DNA from: Blastopirellula retiformator
Lineage (GTDB): Bacteria > Planctomycetota > Planctomycetia > Pirellulales > Pirellulaceae
Length of the DNA: 64,000 bases
Direction of reading: 5' to 3'
Assembly: GCF_007859755.1 (NCBI RefSeq)
Contig: NZ_SJPF01000004.1
Span: forward strand, 894 to 64,893
This document shows, in pieces, positions 61,639-64,000 of this stretch. Position numbers and translations under genes: made by a program. The stretch's first letter is position 1. Each line of letters starts with the position of its first letter. The notes under the pieces were generated by a model. That model was not told the origin of the DNA, ran no database searches, and saw only the letters and a list, made by a program, of their open reading frames with translations.

Positions 61639-61820
61639 CTACGAGATCAATTCTGGGATCGGCTGGCCTCGGTCGACGATTGGGGTCGGGCGGCCGTTGA
61701 GGTCTTTGATGAAGACTTTGCGGCCATCGATGCCGAGGTGGTGGTAGATCGTCGCCAGGAAATCGCGGGGGCCTGGGTTATCTTTCATGCAACCCAAAGC
61801 CCGAAGATTGCACGCCGAAT
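61639..61820 (-). pseudogene. C-terminal remnant of a DUF1501 protein
   Basis: On the minus strand a frame from about 61820 to TAG at 61639 reads NLRALGCMKDNPGPRDFLAT, then IYHHLGIDGR and RPTPIVDRGQPIPELIS. ATIYHHLGID with the GRPTPI...PIPELI tail is the conserved end of DUF1501 proteins, which are abundant in planctomycetes. Only about 60 codons remain; an in-frame stop lies just upstream. DUF1501 genes usually pair with DUF1549/1553 cytochrome-type genes, absent here. Confidence 0.75.
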
Positions 61821-61967
61821 CAACTTATCCTCGGTTCGCCCAAACCGGGAAAAATTGTGCGCCGCCTGGCGAGCTTCCCGGAAAGTTGACCGATTACCGG
61901 CGATGGGGGAGAATAGCGGCTTCCGCAAATTGCCCTCCTCACCACCCCCCCAACCAGGCCAGAATTC

Positions 61968-63419
61968 ATGCTTCGCACACTTATTCTGACGGCCGCGGCC
62001 CTGCTGTCGGTCGTCGCTGGTTCGTCTCAACTTTCCGCCGCAGACGCCAAGCTGCCCAACATCGTCGTCATCTTTATTGACGACATGGGCTACGCCGATA
62101 TCGCCCCGTTTGGCGCCACCGCCTATCCGACGCCGCACCTGGACGCGATGGCGAAAGAGGGGACGGTCTGCACCGACTTTTACGTCACCCAGGCCGTTTG
62201 CTCGGCTTCGCGCTGCGGGCTACTGACCGGCTGCTACAACAACCGGGTCGGCATCCTGGGCGCCCTCGGCCCCGGCGCCAAACATGGCCTCAACCCGGAC
62301 GAGACGACCCTGGCCGAAATCTGCAAGCAGAAGGGTTACGCCACCGCCGCCTACGGCAAATGGCACCTGGGACATCACGAAGAGTTCCTGCCGCTGCAGC
62401 ATGGCTTTGACGACTATGTCGGCCTGCCGTACTCCAACGACATGTGGCCCTATCATCCTCGTCTGCGCAACAAGCCCCTCGAACAACGCAAGAAGACTTA
62501 TCCCGACCTGCCGCTGATCTCGAAGAACGAAGTGATCGACGAAGAGGTGACGCCCGAAGATCAGAAGAACCTGACGACCCTCTACACCGAGAAAGCGGTC
62601 GAGTTCATTGATGATCACGCTAAGGAGCCATTCTTCCTGTACGTGCCCCACTCGATGGTCCACGTGCCGCTGTATGTCTCCGACAAGTTTGCCGGCAAGT
62701 CGGGCGCCGGCTTGTTTGGCGACGTGGTGATGGAAGTCGACTGGTCGGTTGGTCAGATTATCGAGGCGCTTCACCGCAACAAGGTTGACGACAACACGCT
62801 GGTGATCTTCACTTCGGACAATGGCCCGTGGCTTTCGTACGGTGATCATGCCGGTTCGGCCGGACCGCTGCGAGAAGGGAAGGGGACGATGTGGGACGGC
62901 GGCTGCCGCGAACCGACGATCTTTTGGATGCCGGGCCAGATTCCGGCCGGCAAGAGCGTCAGCACGCCGATGATGACGATCGACATCTTGCCGACCGTCG
63001 CCGAGTTAATTGGCGCCAAGCTGCCCGATCATAAGATTGACGGCAAGAACATCTGGCCGATCGTTACTGGCCAGCCGGGCGCCAAGAGCCCGCACGAAGC
63101 GTACTACTTCTACTATGGCGATCAGTTGCAAGCGATCCGCAGCGGCAAGTGGAAGCTGCACTTCCCGCATGGCTACCGCACCATGAATGGTCGCCCCGGC
63201 GGCAAGGGTGGCATTCCGACCAACTACGAACAGGCCAGCACCGGACTGGCGCTGTACAACCTGGAAAGCGACATCGGCGAAACGACCGACGTAAAGGATT
63301 CGCACCCCGACGTCGTCGCCCGACTACAGAAACTGGCGGACGAAGCGCGAGCCGATCTGGGCGATAGCCTGACCAAGACGAAAGGCTCAGGCCTGCGTCC
63401 GCCGGGCCGCGTGAAATGA
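61968..63419 (+). CDS. Secreted sulfatase (arylsulfatase family)
   Basis: 483 residues. Signal peptide ([21 protein letters not shown]), then the family start [20 protein letters not shown]. The formylglycine site is [11 protein letters not shown] near residue 76, with Cys in CxAxR context, followed by [10 protein letters not shown] near 123 and the metal ligands in [12 protein letters not shown] near 282. The C-terminal domain is complete ([20 protein letters not shown]). It hydrolyses sulfate esters, probably of algal polysaccharides, in the periplasm or outside. A formylglycine-forming partner must be elsewhere. It overlaps the next gene by ATGA. Confidence 0.95.
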   Translation: MLRTLILTAAALLSVVAGSSQLSAADAKLPNIVVIFIDDMGYADIAPFGATAYPTPHLDAMAKEGTVCTDFYVTQAVCSASRCGLLTGCYNNRVGILGALGPGAKHGLNPDETTLAEICKQKGYATAAYGKWHLGHHEEFLPLQHGFDDYVGLPYSNDMWPYHPRLRNKPLEQRKKTYPDLPLISKNEVIDEEVTPEDQKNLTTLYTEKAVEFIDDHAKEPFFLYVPHSMVHVPLYVSDKFAGKSGAGLFGDVVMEVDWSVGQIIEALHRNKVDDNTLVIFTSDNGPWLSYGDHAGSAGPLREGKGTMWDGGCREPTIFWMPGQIPAGKSVSTPMMTIDILPTVAELIGAKLPDHKIDGKNIWPIVTGQPGAKSPHEAYYFYYGDQLQAIRSGKWKLHFPHGYRTMNGRPGGKGGIPTNYEQASTGLALYNLESDIGETTDVKDSHPDVVARLQKLADEARADLGDSLTKTKGSGLRPPGRVK

Positions 63420-63985
63420 GGCGAGTCCTGTTCGGTCTCGCGATCGTCGCCATCTGCTGGCTCTGGATGCAGATCATCCACGAGCTAGGGCATGCGGCGG
63501 CCACATGGCTGATTGGCGGCCAGGTAGAGTTAGTCTACCTGGTTCCGTGGGAGATCTCGCGGACCGACTTTCACGCACCGCAGCACGAACTGCCGATCAT
63601 CTGGGCCGGGCCGATCTTTGGCGCGATGGCGCCGCTGATCGTTTGGCTGGCGATGCGACTTGGGAAGAGTAAGCATGAACCGCTCGCTGCGTTCTTTGCC
63701 GGCTTTTGCTTGATTGCCAACGGAGCGTACTTGGGGGCTGCGATACGCTCGCCGGTTGGAGACGCGGCGGAGATCCTGAAGCAGGGAGGCGCCGTCTGGC
63801 AGCTTGCCGCATTTGGCGGCGTTTGCGTTCCGCTGGGACTGTGGCTGTGGAACGGCCGCGGCGGCTACTTTGGCTTTGGGCGAGAGGCTGACGAAGTGAC
63901 GACCTACGGTGCAGCGATCGCGTGTGGGGTTTTGGCGGCGACGGTGGTCGGCGAAGCTTTGCTCTACTTCGCGGTCGTCGCCTGA
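63416..63985 (+). CDS. Membrane protein with HELGH motif (M50-like)
   Basis: 189 residues, about five hydrophobic helices. The first helix contains [16 protein letters not shown] (residues about 20-35), a HExxH zinc site like that of M50 site-2 proteases, but no second LDG-type ligand is apparent, so activity is uncertain. Small M50-like proteins with this layout are common and uncharacterised. Translationally coupled to the sulfatase by an ATGA overlap, which hints at a shared role. Confidence 0.72.
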   Translation: MRRVLFGLAIVAICWLWMQIIHELGHAAATWLIGGQVELVYLVPWEISRTDFHAPQHELPIIWAGPIFGAMAPLIVWLAMRLGKSKHEPLAAFFAGFCLIANGAYLGAAIRSPVGDAAEILKQGGAVWQLAAFGGVCVPLGLWLWNGRGGYFGFGREADEVTTYGAAIACGVLAATVVGEALLYFAVVA

Positions 63986-64000
63986 ACGAGGCCGCCAGGC

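Overview
The window looks like a chromosomal segment of a planctomycete, most likely a Pirellulales/Blastopirellula-type organism. This is an inference from several traits: Cys-type sulfatase and DUF1501 sequence, a protein kinase with DWG in place of DFG, high GC with few Shine-Dalgarno sites, many genes separated by small palindromic repeats, and a split pilus/type II secretion-like operon. No rRNA is present; one tRNA-Cys(GCA) is.

Layout. 1-4.75 kb is an accessory island: the C-terminal end of an Rhs protein with an AT-richer tip, a probable immunity gene, an intact REP-associated tyrosine transposase bounded by perfect 24-bp inverted repeats, a truncated second copy, and several genes cut by the same repeat. 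5.1-5.9 kb holds dsbB with a DUF5993-type small partner. 6.6-8.4 kb holds a 149-bp miniature element and an IS1182-type insertion sequence. 8.6-22 kb carries housekeeping and envelope genes: a SUKH-like protein, a methyltransferase, a Tat-exported glucoamylase-family protein, a dihydrouridine synthase, a MoaD/ThiS-like protein, an RND efflux pair, a Ser/Thr kinase and tRNA-Cys. 22-29.6 kb is a sugar-phosphate block: an HPt-like protein, PPi-type phosphofructokinase, HAD phosphatase, gnd, an SDR and zwf. 30-40 kb mixes an orphan response regulator, an enolase-superfamily enzyme, a bacterial PARG, an ArsR + SRPBCC pair, a DUF1579 gene split by a miniature element, and a GNAT-membrane fusion. 40-48 kb has uvrB, an MscK-like channel, a ComEA-like protein and nadC. 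48.4-58.95 kb is a co-directional pilus/secretion operon (pseudopilins, a PilX-like protein with a LamG insertion, PilM/N/O/P, secretin, TPR lipoprotein) preceded by a candidate promoter and an ~80-nt terminated RNA. 59-64 kb is a repeat-rich accessory stretch with a duplicated ATPase 5' end, a DUF1501 remnant, a sulfatase and a membrane HELGH protein.

The most striking feature is a family of short non-coding mobile elements. Five copies are exactly 149 bp, two carry internal deletions and one is a chimera. Each is a chain of five hairpins and is flanked by a 4-bp duplication of the form YTAR (CTAG, TTAA or CTAA; one copy has an imperfect CTAG/TTAG pair). Because YTAR contains TAA or TAG, four copies sit exactly on the stop codon of a neighbouring gene. 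One copy splits a DUF1579 gene, and removing it with one TTAA restores the frame exactly. Several other palindromic families (about 100-180 bp) occupy most of the remaining gaps.
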